Shown here one piece after another: positions 31,212 through 44,300 of a DNA stretch of 64,000 nucleotides. Numbering within the stretch: position 1 is the first letter of the stretch; each line of letters begins with the position of its first letter. Source of the stretch: Acholoe squamosa (taxonomy: Eukaryota > Annelida > Polychaeta > Phyllodocida > Polynoidae). The position numbers and the translations under genes were made by a program. The notes under the pieces were generated by a model. The model made no database searches and was not told the origin of the DNA. It saw nothing but the letters and a program-made list of their open reading frames with translations. The stretch spans positions 15,603,174 to 15,667,173 of the forward strand of contig OX439042.1 of assembly GCA_949317995.1 (NCBI GenBank), in the 5' to 3' direction.

Positions 31212-31764
31212 CATACTTACTAAGTGCTTGATAACTTTCTGTTACTAATCACTTACTATTTACTCAGTGCATCATGGGTAGCTAACCTGTAGTGGTTAAT
31301 TAGATGCATGGATCACTGCACAGCACTGGCCCAGATAATACAGGTGTGTGGTTAGGCTAAGAAGGTAGTTCCCCCTGTCACAATACCATAATAACCTACC
31401 ACTAACACCCAGCCAGCAGGCAGCCAACTCTACACTGTCATGTGAAAAGCCACTCCAATCATGTTTACCCCACAACCTATTCCCTGATGTCTACACCTAG
31501 TTATGTACATAATCACAATACACTGTACAAATGCAAAGGCTATCAATTGGGTGCCTAGCCTCTGGTTTAGGATCACCTCTATAATTAACTTCTGACTGCT
31601 TTATTTGATAGTGGGTGTTCCACACCCCCTGCCTACACTCATATACAATTTGACTATTCAAATTTAAGGCACTACTTTCATGCAGGTGTCTACCCATGAT
31701 GCACTGATTATATAGTAAGTGATTAGTAACAGAAAGTTATCAAGCACTAGTCTTAGTAAGTATG
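31212..31764. mobile_element. TIR element of about 550 bp
   Basis: The left arm CATACTTACTAAG...TGCTTGATAACTTTCTGTTA...CATCATGGGTAG (31212-31283) recurs inverted at 31688-31764, with small indels. Between the arms there is no transposase frame. No target duplication was recognised. Confidence 0.75.
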
Positions 31765-31769
31765 GTCCC

Positions 31770-33400
31770 CACTCTGAATAATATTGGCCATATTTTGCAT
31801 TTGGAATATATTAGCAATGTCAATGTACATGTGACAACCCCTAAACCTTTGATGCCTACAGAAAACGTAATAAAACATTTGCCAATTTGTCGGCATTATG
31901 AACAAATAAAATGGTGTCCATAAAACAAGCCTTCACGAGCGAATCACGCCTATAGACTATAGTGTAGGCGGGATGCATTATCAACAAATCAGATGAATCC
32001 ATGTATTCACTTTTGGGGTATATTATGTGACAACTGGTCCTCAACATGTTGGCTGTTACCAGTGCTTATCTCCAGATCTAGCGATAACCACTGGGCGTTT
32101 CATTTTTTTTTTTCATACTTGTATTGATTATTGATTGATTATGGTACATAGATTGGACTCCTCGACGCGGCTAATTAAGAGGCAACGTGATCTCACGTCT
32201 TTACATTATAAGCCAACTAGGCGCATTTAAACATGGACGTATACGTTTATGCGTGGGCTGTAATTTTTGTACTATACATGTATCAACCGTGCAATATATT
32301 GGCTTGAAAAAAGGTTCCATTTGAGTCTCAGAATACGGAATAAAGTGGTGACCCAGTTCTTGTACAGTAAACGAGATATGGGCTACGATATATCATTTAA
32401 GTTGTCAAATAAAACGTATCCATTTCTCTATTTCATGTGGAAAAAGGATTTTGTATATCTCCTGTGCCATATATATAGCGAGTAGAACAGGTTATACCTC
32501 CCTTTAGCAATAGAATGGTCTGTACAGTTTCATACGTTGAAAATCAATGTGTCGCCATTTGTAATGACTATATCGAGGGAGGCTGCACCATGTCTTTTAA
32601 AAGAAAAGAGAAGAGAATAAAAAGACAGGAATATGTACAGGAATTGTCAGCGGTCGATATACAATGTGCAGATCTATGTATAAAGTACTGTACAATAATT
32701 GATAGGTAATACCCATGTACCTGCATTCTCCTAATCACACTTGCAGATCTTATTATATCCATATGTAGCGAGGGGTGTCACGCAATGTGGCACTAAGTTG
32801 ACCTAACTGCACCCATAACGACTGCCGGGAGAGGGTTCACTGAGTGCATTCAGGGCTAAACCTGTTAAAGACATTGTAACCTGAATGATCCAAACCGTCA
32901 GTAGTATAGTAGGCCTAAAATAGTACATGTATAGGGTGGGGGAGGGGGGCTGAGGGCATTCCAGACTCGATCATGTCCTACAGGGGCTGAAAGGCTGAGG
33001 GCACTTACGTCTAAGGGAACTAAGCCCGCCGCGATATTTAAGGGTCATTAGGTGCGGCCAAACTTTACGTAAAATGTCGGTCAAGCACCTGCCCGTCAAG
33101 GGCTAGTCAAGGGCCGGATGTGAAAGCTAATTCTGTTGGCGACCTTGACTGAGTATCGTCTCAATAAATTCCACATAGACAGCTCTCGATGCGTCGCCAT
33201 CAGTATTATTAGCGGACAAGCTAGTAAAAGTGAAATCAAATGCGAGGTCTTCCCCCTATTTTCGTTCTATCATTATAATATTTTGCTCAGCAGATCCCCC
33301 AGCCCACTCCAAAGTAGCGTCAGGCCGACAGTAGGGAACGTTCAACAATTATGCACCGTGCTTTTGGGTAGTTTGTAAGGAACCCACTCAGTTTCACAAA
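31770..33400. other. intergenic, nothing recognised
   Basis: Several short open frames lack splice context or family similarity. I see no gene here. Confidence 0.4.
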
Positions 33401-33417
33401 ATCATTTTATTGGGGGC

Positions 33418-33715
33418 CGAAGAATATGTTACCCCTTGCAGGTCAACTTATCTAAAAATGTTAGAGAATGAGTTAGCCCTTACAGGTCAACTTATCTAAA
33501 AATGAAGAATGTGTTACCCCTTGCAGGTCAACTTATCTAAAAATGAAGAATATGTTACCCCTTGCAGGTCAACTTATCTAAAAATGAAGAATATGTTACC
33601 CCTTGCAGGTCAACTTATCTAAAAATGAAGAATGTGTTACCCCTTGCAGATCAACTTATCTAAAAATGAAGAATGTGTTAGCCCTGACAGGTCAACTTAT
33701 CTAAAAATGTTAAGA
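33418..33715. repeat. 41-bp tandem repeat, about seven copies
   Basis: The unit contains GTTACCCCTTGCAGGTCAAC followed by TTATCTAAAAATGAAGAAT and repeats with about 41-bp spacing and few differences. The outermost copies are more diverged (TTAGCCCTTACAGG, TTAGCCCTGACAGG). Confidence 0.9.
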
Positions 33716-33768
33716 GAAAACTTACCAAGCCTCCACAACTATCGATGACATACTCATCGCTACGCTTT

Positions 33769-33888
<120 letters not shown>

Positions 33889-33899
33889 TCCTGATAAGG

Positions 33900-35200
33900 G
33901 TCAACCGCTTATATCTCCTAACAATGCCTATGCTCAATCAACATACACTCTATGTACATTCTACTTTTATGATAAATTTAAACACAGTTTATAAACTAGA
34001 AATTCAAAAAGTCTCTGTTGGGTTTTATGTGATTTTTAGTACTGCTGTCATACGTTGCCATCCCAAAGCACCAAAGTATTCAAAATCTATAGTACCTTAT
34101 TGTTCATTTTAAGAATGGGCGATACCTTCAAATAAGAAATCTTCTAGGACCCCTCCCCGCTCCCAAACACGCGCACACACACACACAGATAACATTTATG
34201 GGATGTGTATCAATCCCAAATTAGGGCTTTTAAAACTGAGAACACTGCAAAAAAGAGGACTAATTGTTTCCTCAAATTCAGTCCTCGGCAATCTCCTGTG
34301 GCTGCTTGTCACGGAAAGGGAAGGCACTCCAAACCCTCTGATAGTGACATTGTAGTTGAACGTTCTCTCATCATGTCGGATACCATGAGGTTTATATCAC
34401 GATGACTTCATGGATAGTTCTTAAACCACAGTCATGGTGCAATAATATAGATCCATAGTGTTTCCGAGTGTGATTTTCTCAACATACCCAACTTCCCAAG
34501 AGCTATCATTTCGTTCATACGTGTTACACACCGTGCCAACGGTAAAAAGGGAACCTCAATGATTAACGTACAAAATATGCTACTCTCTCGGGATTTGATT
34601 CAAAATCTATTAGACTTTTGGGCTGAAAATAACGCCACAGGGATAAATAAAGGGAAAATGTTAAAATTGTCCAAAGCTCAACGAAGAGGGTGCGTCTATC
34701 ACGACCAATAGCTGTCACTGACTAAAGCTCAGGCCTAAGCACCCAATGCTCACTCTCCAAGCAGTTCTTACCCGTCCTCGCAGCCTATTCTAATATTAAA
34801 GTATGTGGTAATGCTATCATAGGCTTAACAGACGGAACCTGTTCTTTGGGCCTATTCATGAGGATGTTCGACTATCTGTCTCATATCAAAACATAACATT
34901 GAATGCGACGATACTATTATAAATGATAATAATATCACACTGTCCCTTTATCTGCTGTCTTTATATGATACCTCGTATAATTCAAACCACATTACTCACA
35001 ATCATGCTATAGGACATCAGAGAGCACCTATTGAGGGTGGTATTATACATGGGTATATACACCCCCCCCCATGTGCCAGTGGTAGTCAACTGTAGTCAGT
35101 CAAAAAGTCGAACACTGCAAGCAATTATGCCTTGTCAGACGGGTTTTTAGATCAGAGTTATAAGTTTTGATGGGTCACGTGTGTATTGAGGGGAGGGTGG
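33900..35200. other. intergenic upstream of the ZP gene
   Basis: No gene recognised. A short AC-rich run lies near 34172. The sequence leads into the TATA box of the ZP-domain gene. Confidence 0.4.
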
Positions 35201-35215
35201 CGGGAGGGTGGCTTG

Positions 35216-35223
35216 TATAAAAG
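35216..35223 (+). promoter_or_regulatory. TATA box of the ZP-domain gene
   Basis: TATAAAAG is a consensus TATA box preceded by GC/G-rich sequence, about 177 bp upstream of the ATG. Transcription would be expected to start about 25-30 bp downstream, near 35245-35250, giving a 5' leader of about 145 bases. Confidence 0.7.
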
Positions 35224-35392
35224 GGCTGGGTTTGCAGCCTTACCGGCACAGATCAACCAAGGTAGTCACACGGTCCCTACCTCTCCAAGACCAAGCGGTC
35301 AGTTCGTTATATTTTTTTTGCGCCCCCGGCGCCCTGCAGGAATCCTTGTGGAGTAGAAGAGTCTTTGTATCTTTCCCAATACAAAGTCAACC

Positions 35393-38300
35393 ATGGTGAG
35401 CAATGTTATCTTTTAATTCATTTTTTATGCGACATTGGCTAGGACATTGTCCTAGACATTGTGTTTTTATTTATGAGTCTTTATTTCTAGAGTAAGCCCC
35501 ATATAATCCAGTTATGACTTGCATGAGTATCCAGTTCTGAGTCTTTGTGTAATGCAATTTATACAGACAGAATGATACAGAGCAAACTGTGTATAAATTA
35601 TGACACCATATCTCGCAAGGCAGCAGGGAATTTGTTTGAACTGCTACATGACTCTGTGTCGTGGCTTCTAAACGCCTGTAAACTGTTAGTAACTTACAAT
35701 TAGTTAATTACTTTTCACAGTTCAGCCTTGTTATAAAGGTAGTACTAAGAGCAAATGAAAGAATGGACGACTTCAGTAATCTTTTGGATGAAAATAGGAA
35801 ATGCTTTTTGTTTTAGTTTGTTTTAACTCTCTTAAATTGTTTCAATTAACATAGCATGTCACTTCTCTCCCTTCCAGTGTAGCTATTTGAAACCTCATAC
35901 AAGAGAACTAACCTCATGCAAGAGAACTCTTTCTATGCAGGGGGACTTGCTTTATCTATTTAATTATTAATGTTACATTTACCCTTTATTACTAAATGTC
36001 ATCTGTTTTTAGGCTATGTGGCAGATAGTCCCCCTCGTGGCACTTATGGCCGCCATGGCGCTTAGTACTCCACAAGAGTCTTCTGTCCAGAAATCTCGTG
36101 TTAAAAGGGCTGTTGGGGAGTACTATGACGATTACATCGACCCCTACAAGATCGACAATGCATGTGAGTGACTTAATTCCTCCATACTAACAAAATATCC
36201 GTCGGAAGACCTATTGTGCTGGAAGTAGTCCTGCTGTGTGTTCCTTTACCACAATATATTCACAAGGATCGGGTGGAAAAAGGGGACGCCCTAAGGCAGG
36301 CTAGGGGTGGAGAGTCATTTGGGACACTTCTAGGCTCGGCTGTAGGCAGGTTAACTGAGGCAGTCCAAGGACTAAGCCCGGTTGATTGGTCACTTGACTG
36401 TACAGTGAAGTCTCGATATAGTATGTCACGATTTTATCAATTTATCAATGAATATCAAAATATGAATACCAATTGAAAAATATCAGCTTCCCATGGGACT
36501 CAAAGCCGACATAGCATTCTCTTCTATAGAGGCAAAAAGTTGGCCAAGGCGGGACGCGAACGCCTGCACCAAACGGCAGTGTGATGTCATATCCATGCGG
36601 CCACAGAGGCTGCTTTAGAGCTATAGTAGTGCCTGTTATCCATGGATATGAGGCACACCTTACAGAGGTGATAATGCATGCATCATGGTGTGCAATATCG
36701 GCAGGTATCAGAATGAGAAAAGCACCCTGAATCACAGAAGTCTTGTAATCTTCAATAAGTCGGTTGATTCATTTATCACCCACCTATTCCAGCTAACGGA
36801 TTTATTATAGCCATTTCATTCTAGTGTAATTATGATTCACAGAATCAGCCGATTCAGGAACCAGCTACATTTTTTTATCTCAAAGGTGCCCGGTTTAGAG
36901 TCATAACTGTATAAAGTAGCAAGATCAGATGGGGGGGGGCGTGTGGTGGTAGGAAACTAGGCGCTACCTTACTGAGTGCCAAGCACTTGTTCACGCCTAC
37001 CATTAAAAGGTGGTTATTCCCACCCCGTACAGAATACATTGCAGTTCTGCTAGTTCCAGCCTTCATGTTTACAGGCACCAGCAACCAGCCCTTGCTGGTT
37101 CCAGTAATAAATGGCTTACCTAGCATTTAAAAGTGTCCAAATCTCTTTCCCTTCCCCTTCATTACTTGACTGACGTCAAGTAGGTATTTACTTCATCCAA
37201 AACATAGCATGTTTTTTGCCTAATACAGTGTCTCCATGAACATTGCAAAGCTGTCACCGTATAGGACGGACACCGTATGAGTGTAGCTGGGGCATTCATG
37301 AGGGTGGTCAGTAGGTGTCAGCCATAGGGATAGGGTAAAGTAGAGGGTCCTTTAATACACCTAGTAACTGAAAACATTAACCCTTAACAGGATGGGCTTT
37401 GTTACAGTGGTAAGTTATGTATAGATATGTAAGGCCTGTATTCATTAGTATTTCATATGCTGCATTCCTTAAAGGGTTAGTGACTTGACACCTTGAACAG
37501 ATTAGTCTTCTAGCTTTCAATAGACGTCTATAAGGCCACACACTAAACCTTGGAAGCTCTGTCTCATTGTCCCTACTCTATCCATGGCCACTGGTTCTGA
37601 AGAGCTTAGTGTAATTGTTTTTCAGTCACTCTACTCCTCCACACACAGCCCAGTGACCATCTGGACATTGCCGTGTTGCATGTTCTACTTTCTTACATGA
37701 AGATCACTATAATAGGACTATGAATATTGGTGCATCATGATGCATTGCACAGCCCTTCCAGGGTGTCGTGATGTAATAAACAGTGTTGGCGAGTAGACTC
37801 CTCAGCACTGCATTGATACATTGCACAGCCCCTCACTTGCACAGCTCCTACACTGTAAAAAATGTGTGTTAAACTTGTACTATCTAGCTTCTCTCCACCA
37901 CCACGACCCCCCCCCCCTCCATACACTGTAAAAAGATGTGTGTTGAACTTACATCTTCTAGCTTCTCTCCATAACCATGATTTCCCCCCTCCCTACACTG
38001 TAAAGATATGTGTTGAACTTACACTGTTTAGCTTCTCTCCATCACAAACCCCCCCCCCCCTCCCTACACTGTAAAAAATGTGTGAACTTACGCTGTTTAG
38101 CTTTTCTCCGCCACCATGACCCCCCCAACTCCCTACGGTGTAAAAAATGTGGAGAAGCTAGACAGTAAGTTCACACAATTTGTCAGGAGTTAGTCAATAT
38201 TTGTCAGTAATTACTTTGTCAACAATTAGTCAAAATATGTCAGTAATAATGCACTATTTGTCAGCAATTAGTCAACATATGTCAGTATATAAGCATAGTA

Positions 38301-41300
38301 CACAGTATATAAGCATAGTACATAGTATGTAGTACATTGAGCATAGATGTCATCAAAATTCTCAGCTGTTTCTTGTGAGACATTGATCATGTAAGTCAAT
38401 CAGTACTTAGGCCTATGGCCTAGCCTTAGACATTTTCTGTGTATTGTGTAGACCTCTCGCCACCAAATGCCTCCCCACAGCCCTCTGCTTTTGAAGTGCT
38501 AGCACAGGGGCTTATTTCAAAAATAGTTGACAACACAGCATACAAATCTCATGAAACCACTCATAGCGACCTTACTGGTGACTACAGTGCCACGACAGCT
38601 TAACTTATCATGGGTGCATCAGACTTATCTCTCAGAGCGAATCTCTGATGACAACATGTCTATCTGCTAAGATCAAGAATAGTATAGGTAGGCACTTACA
38701 TAAAATTCTAAAAGTGTTCCGAAATTTATAGAATTAACTTGGCCATATAGATTTATTAGAAACTTTTTATAGAATTAACTTGGCCATATAGATTATTAGA
38801 AACTTTTGAGATCTATTTGGATCATCTTCCTATCTTACATGCATCCAGAGAAATACACAGTTGAGCTGGATAATGGGATATTCACCACTGTGATCACAAT
38901 GGGATATTCACCACTGTGATCACTGCCTACTGCGCAGGCAGTGCAGTCATTTTTTACCCTACCAGAGACCCACTCATATGCATTGGCCAGAAAAAACATA
39001 CATGAGTATTTTCTGTCTCTTTGGCCAATGCTCCTCATTGACCTATACCTAAGCCCTTTGCAGGGTCAGTTTACAACATATCCAATACCCACAAGTTCCA
39101 AATTTCTCCATATTGTATTATTTCATTATGTCCTTTAACATGTCTGCCCATACCAACAAGTGTACAGTTTATAATCTCTCCTCAAGCATGATTATACTCA
39201 GATTGACCACCATTCTCTTCTGGTGAAAATAAGACCCCCCCCCCCCCAACCACCCATGTAGCCCAAACATTAAGGACAGGAGGGCCCTCAGAGAGATAGG
39301 ATCCTTGCAGGCTCTGAGAGTGCATAACAAAACTGGGACCTACGGGAGAGAGTGGCGCTCATTTATGTAAGTGCCTAGTATAGGTTCGAAGCTTCTTGCT
39401 AAGATGGCCAAATCGTTGGACCTTGAATCGGCAGTGAATATTGAATCGTAAGTGAGAGAACCCCGGGATAAAGCCTCACACTTAATTACAATAGTCTGAA
39501 AATCCAGATCCCACTTTAGGTTGATGGCGACAATGGTCTAATACTACATGTAAATGTTTGATATATTCTTGGTGTAGGGGTCTCGTGATATGTACATTGC
39601 AATTATATAATGGAAATAGGGGGTCCAGAGGCAGTTTCACGTCCATGATGTGGTAAGGACGGGCCGCGGCCCTAAAGGAGGTGGTGCACCCCCAGTTTTT
39701 TAGCAAATTTTGGAGTCCAAATATCTAAACTCTTTAAGTACTGGGGAAGGGGGGGGGGCTCTAAATCCGCCATTGTATTTGGCCAGTTATTCATGATCTC
39801 ACTAGTAACTAAATTTCTTGATATTCTTTCAGAATATGTCAATGCTAAGTTTGGAAATGTTTTTGATATATTCATATTTTAAAGTTCTTCGTGTAGAGCA
39901 TCTAAATCAGTAACTGCTAATACAATCTTCATTGGTATTTAAGAAGGGACAAATAAACTCTTAACTGCTCGTAAAAAGGAGGAGCACACGTAACTGTGAC
40001 CCACTACTGAAACCTCTGTAATAAAGGAACATGTTAAAAGAAACAATTGTTTCACACTTTTTTTTCTAGTCTATGTGGACTGCGGTAATAGCACTCACCA
40101 GAAGATGCGGGTGGTATTCCGAGGTAATGCTCGCAAGATCTTCTCCACTGGTAACAACAGCTGTGAGTTCACCGAGACCGAGACGGGCCATTACGTGGTG
40201 GAAGACGCACGGACCGACTCCAATTGCCAGCCAACTGTAAGTTGCAACTTATTTTTCAAAATATCCTATGCCAAGTGCAAGAAGATAGGTGCTTGTATGA
40301 GTAAACTACATGTAGCTGAGACACCGTCACCTTATCCTGCATGCACGTATCCACAGGCAAATTCAGTCCACTGGTTTGTTTGCCCACAGAGACCCATAAA
40401 TAGTAACAATCAGTAACCGTAACTCATGCTATGTGTTATAATTACAGAAAGCAACTGGGCTACAACTTTACACGCTGGACGTGACAGTTCAGAAGAAGTA
40501 CGTTCATTTTGAGAGCGACCCTCGATATCTTATCTCCTGCAACTACGAATTGGGAGGCAAGGGCGTCAGCGGCAGCCAAACCGTCGACAATGAGTAAGTC
40601 ATGCCATAGCTCAGTTCTGTTGGAATCGTTACTCCCAGAGCTCAGTTCTGTTGGCATTCATATTCCCAGACCGGATTCGGATATGGGATATTGGCTCTTT
40701 TTCGTTAATTTTGATAACTCAATTGAAATCAATCCCTGACAATCGAACCACCACGCTTTTTATAGGAAAAAGGATTCCTACTTTGCTTTTAGACTCAACT
40801 AATGTTTAAAAAGTTTCTAGGCATTTTGTTTAGTGAGATTGCCTTAAGCATCAAAATGACATCTTGAGCTAGTCGCACCATTTTGATTTAAGTTACACAA
40901 ATTTTGTATCAATATCTGGTAATGATTGGCAGGCCAGTATTTCAGTTATGTATTTGTAGTATACTTCATACCGGCCCTCTGCCATAGTTTGGCATGCTCC
41001 CTAAAGGGTGGCTAGTATCATATTGGCACATCTGCACAAATCTTCCTAGTATTAAAATGACCACTCGCTTAAAAACGTGCCTTCCCCTTATCCTACAGAT
41101 GGGTGGAAAAGACTGCCCATTTGGTGATGGCAAACACAACCTCAATGAGTGGGTTCACCCTCTCTCTACGTGACACCAAGAATAAGGACATTACCGAGGT
41201 CCGGATTGGAGAGTTTGTTCAGCTTGTGGCCTTCATGAACCCAGGTAAGTATGGCTTGTGGCCGTTGTGACAAGTATGGCTTGTGGCATTTGGCGACTGT

Positions 41301-44300
41301 CTGTAGGGCTGTATGCCCCCATTGGCTGTATGCCTCATTGATCCATATAGATACTGCTTGTGCCCTTCATGTCTTGACATAAGACTATGGATATAGGTCG
41401 GGATGAGGCGATTTTCTGAGATTTCAGGGCCGCGTATTTCTACCTATAATAGGTATAGTACCTTCTACCTATAATAGGTATAATACCATGTACTGGTACA
41501 TATAGAATTTGAGACATGATACAGCCCCACACATATAAGTGCTGTTGGTGTGCTTTAGAGAAGTTACCCTCTAGGTTATGCACACCTAATCTGACCTCAT
41601 TGGGCGCTTCTTCCCTAGCCCACTTAAAAAGGGTCTATCTCTTTCCTATTCCCCTCGGATGTGTGTGGTGCACATATGTGCGGGCACCGACACATTCCTC
41701 TGTGAAATTGTGTAATGTCGTTCTCACCATGAATATGCCCTTAGCTGTCAAAATGGCGTTAAACCTCTATTACTTACTCACTCTGACCTCATTGATTCTG
41801 CTAGATTTTGCACACTTAATCTGACCCCATTGATGGTGCTTATACATGTGTCTCAAGGTGCTGAACACTCTCATACCAAGAGAACATGCAGAGGCGTAGG
41901 AAGCAAATATTCATTGGGGGGGGGCCCAGGGGGGGCCCAACCTCGAACACCTTCAATTGTCGGCTCAAGCACAATAGCCCCTATATATACCTATATAGAA
42001 TTTGTATAGAAATGTAATTTTCAATGAACTTTGGATCTGATTTGAGGTCCAGGCCTCCCATTTTTCATATCCCATTGTTATATCAATCTCATTTGAGATG
42101 CAAAGGTTTAGATCCTTGTTCAATTTATCATGAATTCTTGGCAAATTTTTTGGGGGGGCCCGGACATACTCAGGCCCCACCTCCTTCATGATTGGGGGGC
42201 CCTGGCCCCCTCCTTTTCCTACGCCCCTGACATGAATGTATTTCAAATACTTGAATCAACGTCCCCCTTTCTTTTTTTCTAGCGGGTGGCGAGGTGAGTT
42301 TTCGGGTCTGGAACTGCCTGGCCAGCAGCAACGATACTGGCACATACGTGGAGCACTCTATCCTCCTCGAAGGGTAAGTAGCCGGATCCTTATTGAGGAT
42401 GCCATTGCATAAACTCGTACCTTGCGAGATAACAGCCGGCATCGTGGGGAGCAGTTGCAACGAAATTGGAACTGTCTGCACTGAATGAGGGAATATGGCA
42501 ATTATGTGGCCAATTATGTAGCCCGCTAGGTTACCAACCTAGTGGAATGTAGCACTTCTAAGCTTGATGGATTATCATCCAATCCGATGATGGCGCTTCT
42601 GATGTGATTTGGCACAACACACTCATGATATCGGAAGGTTTTTTCCATTCTTTATTTCACAACTTGATAAGGCAGGGTTAAACAATGTTATTGATGCCAA
42701 TATCTATAGGTTCACTTTTCAAACGGATTTCATGAGCTTTGATTATAAGGTTTGACTTGTTAAATTTGTCACTATGCTAGATATCATACTAGCGGCCAGC
42801 TCGGATTAGCCAATATCCTTGATCGTACCGTGGGATTGTGGCTCTGGGACATGGGCCACATATCTGATTAGAATTTTCTACATACGTGCCTGTACTGGGG
42901 ATAGGCGAAAGTAGTCCCAGAAGCTATAGGGTAGATTAATCGAATCAAGGTCACATACCTTGAAACATCCACCCCCACCCCCATCATTGGGGTTGCTACT
43001 GAATAAACATTACCAACTGTTAGATTCAATGCTCATCAACGATTTCACAATGTTATGCAAGGATATTTTTCTAGGCAAATTTGTGGGGTGGGCTTCTCGA
43101 AGTATGTGGCAGTATTTGGGTAATCTACCCTACCACAATCCCTGTCCGAAAAGGATTTGTCGCTCCGAGCATAGGTTTAATAGTTTAGCTACGGGGCCAT
43201 TCATAAATGACGTTATGTGGGGAGGGGATGGTAAAATTTGTCGTGATATTTATGGATTGCCTCTACATATGATATGTATACTTACAGGTGTGGAGACGAT
43301 AACGTCATTAAGGGCGGACGCGGCTTTAGGACTTCATCCATGACGAACGACCTGGGGGCTACAATCCGTATTGCACGCAGTGTATTCTTCCGCGCCTTTG
43401 CCTTGCTGAACAACCCCACTGTGAAGTTTGCATGTGACTTTATCATCAGGAAAGACGCCTCCGCTGATGGGGTATGCATACATATAAATCATAGCTCCTA
43501 TTTGGACCACCTCAAACCATTTTTCTTGAGTACGAATTTTCTTTTATTGCAGTATTTGATCTGTACATTCACTTGTCTTATATCATATATACACATACCA
43601 CAACAAAAGCTGGAGAGGTACAGTTTAAGGGTAACTGGTTAAAAACCACCCCAGTAACAAAAGGTGCTATGTTTACTTTTTTGGGAGGCGACTAATCTAA
43701 TTCTATCAAACAGTTCATAAAAATATAGTTAAGTTAAAGGATAGTACTCATTTTTAACATATATACATATTTTATATTTAAAGTATATACACTTGTGCTT
43801 ACATTAAATATATATAAATCTAGCTGCTGTTGATGTTAGTACAGCTGTGCTGATGTTTTTTGCACTTGAGGTCATTTGTAAGAGATGTTAAATACATTAT
43901 AGGCATGTTATATAGCCATTATTGCTAGTCTTAATTGTTACTGTACTCAATTTCCTAATCATATCCGCACACTCTATTCAAACACATAAGTAGCATTTTA
44001 TATGACAATCATAGTTTGTGAGAATAGGGCAACTTTAGCATAATCCTTCTTTGATCTCTGAAGAGGTCCTACTTAGTCTTAGCTTTGAACTTTTCATTTT
44101 CAGTGATCAATTTTGTATTTATATCCCGGGCTTCCCTAGCCCACTTAAAGGGTCTATGTCTCCTCTTTTCTATCCCCTCGGATGTGTGTGGTGCACATAT
44201 GCGCGGGCACCAACACATTTCTCTGTGAAATAGTAATGCAGTTCCCGCCATGAATATGCCCTTAGCTGTCGAAATGGCGTTAAACACCTATTACTCACTC

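Noticed and set aside
33418-33715. Possible CRISPR-like array
   Set aside because: Units are directly adjacent near-identical 41-bp repeats with no unique spacers, in an animal genome; it is an ordinary minisatellite.
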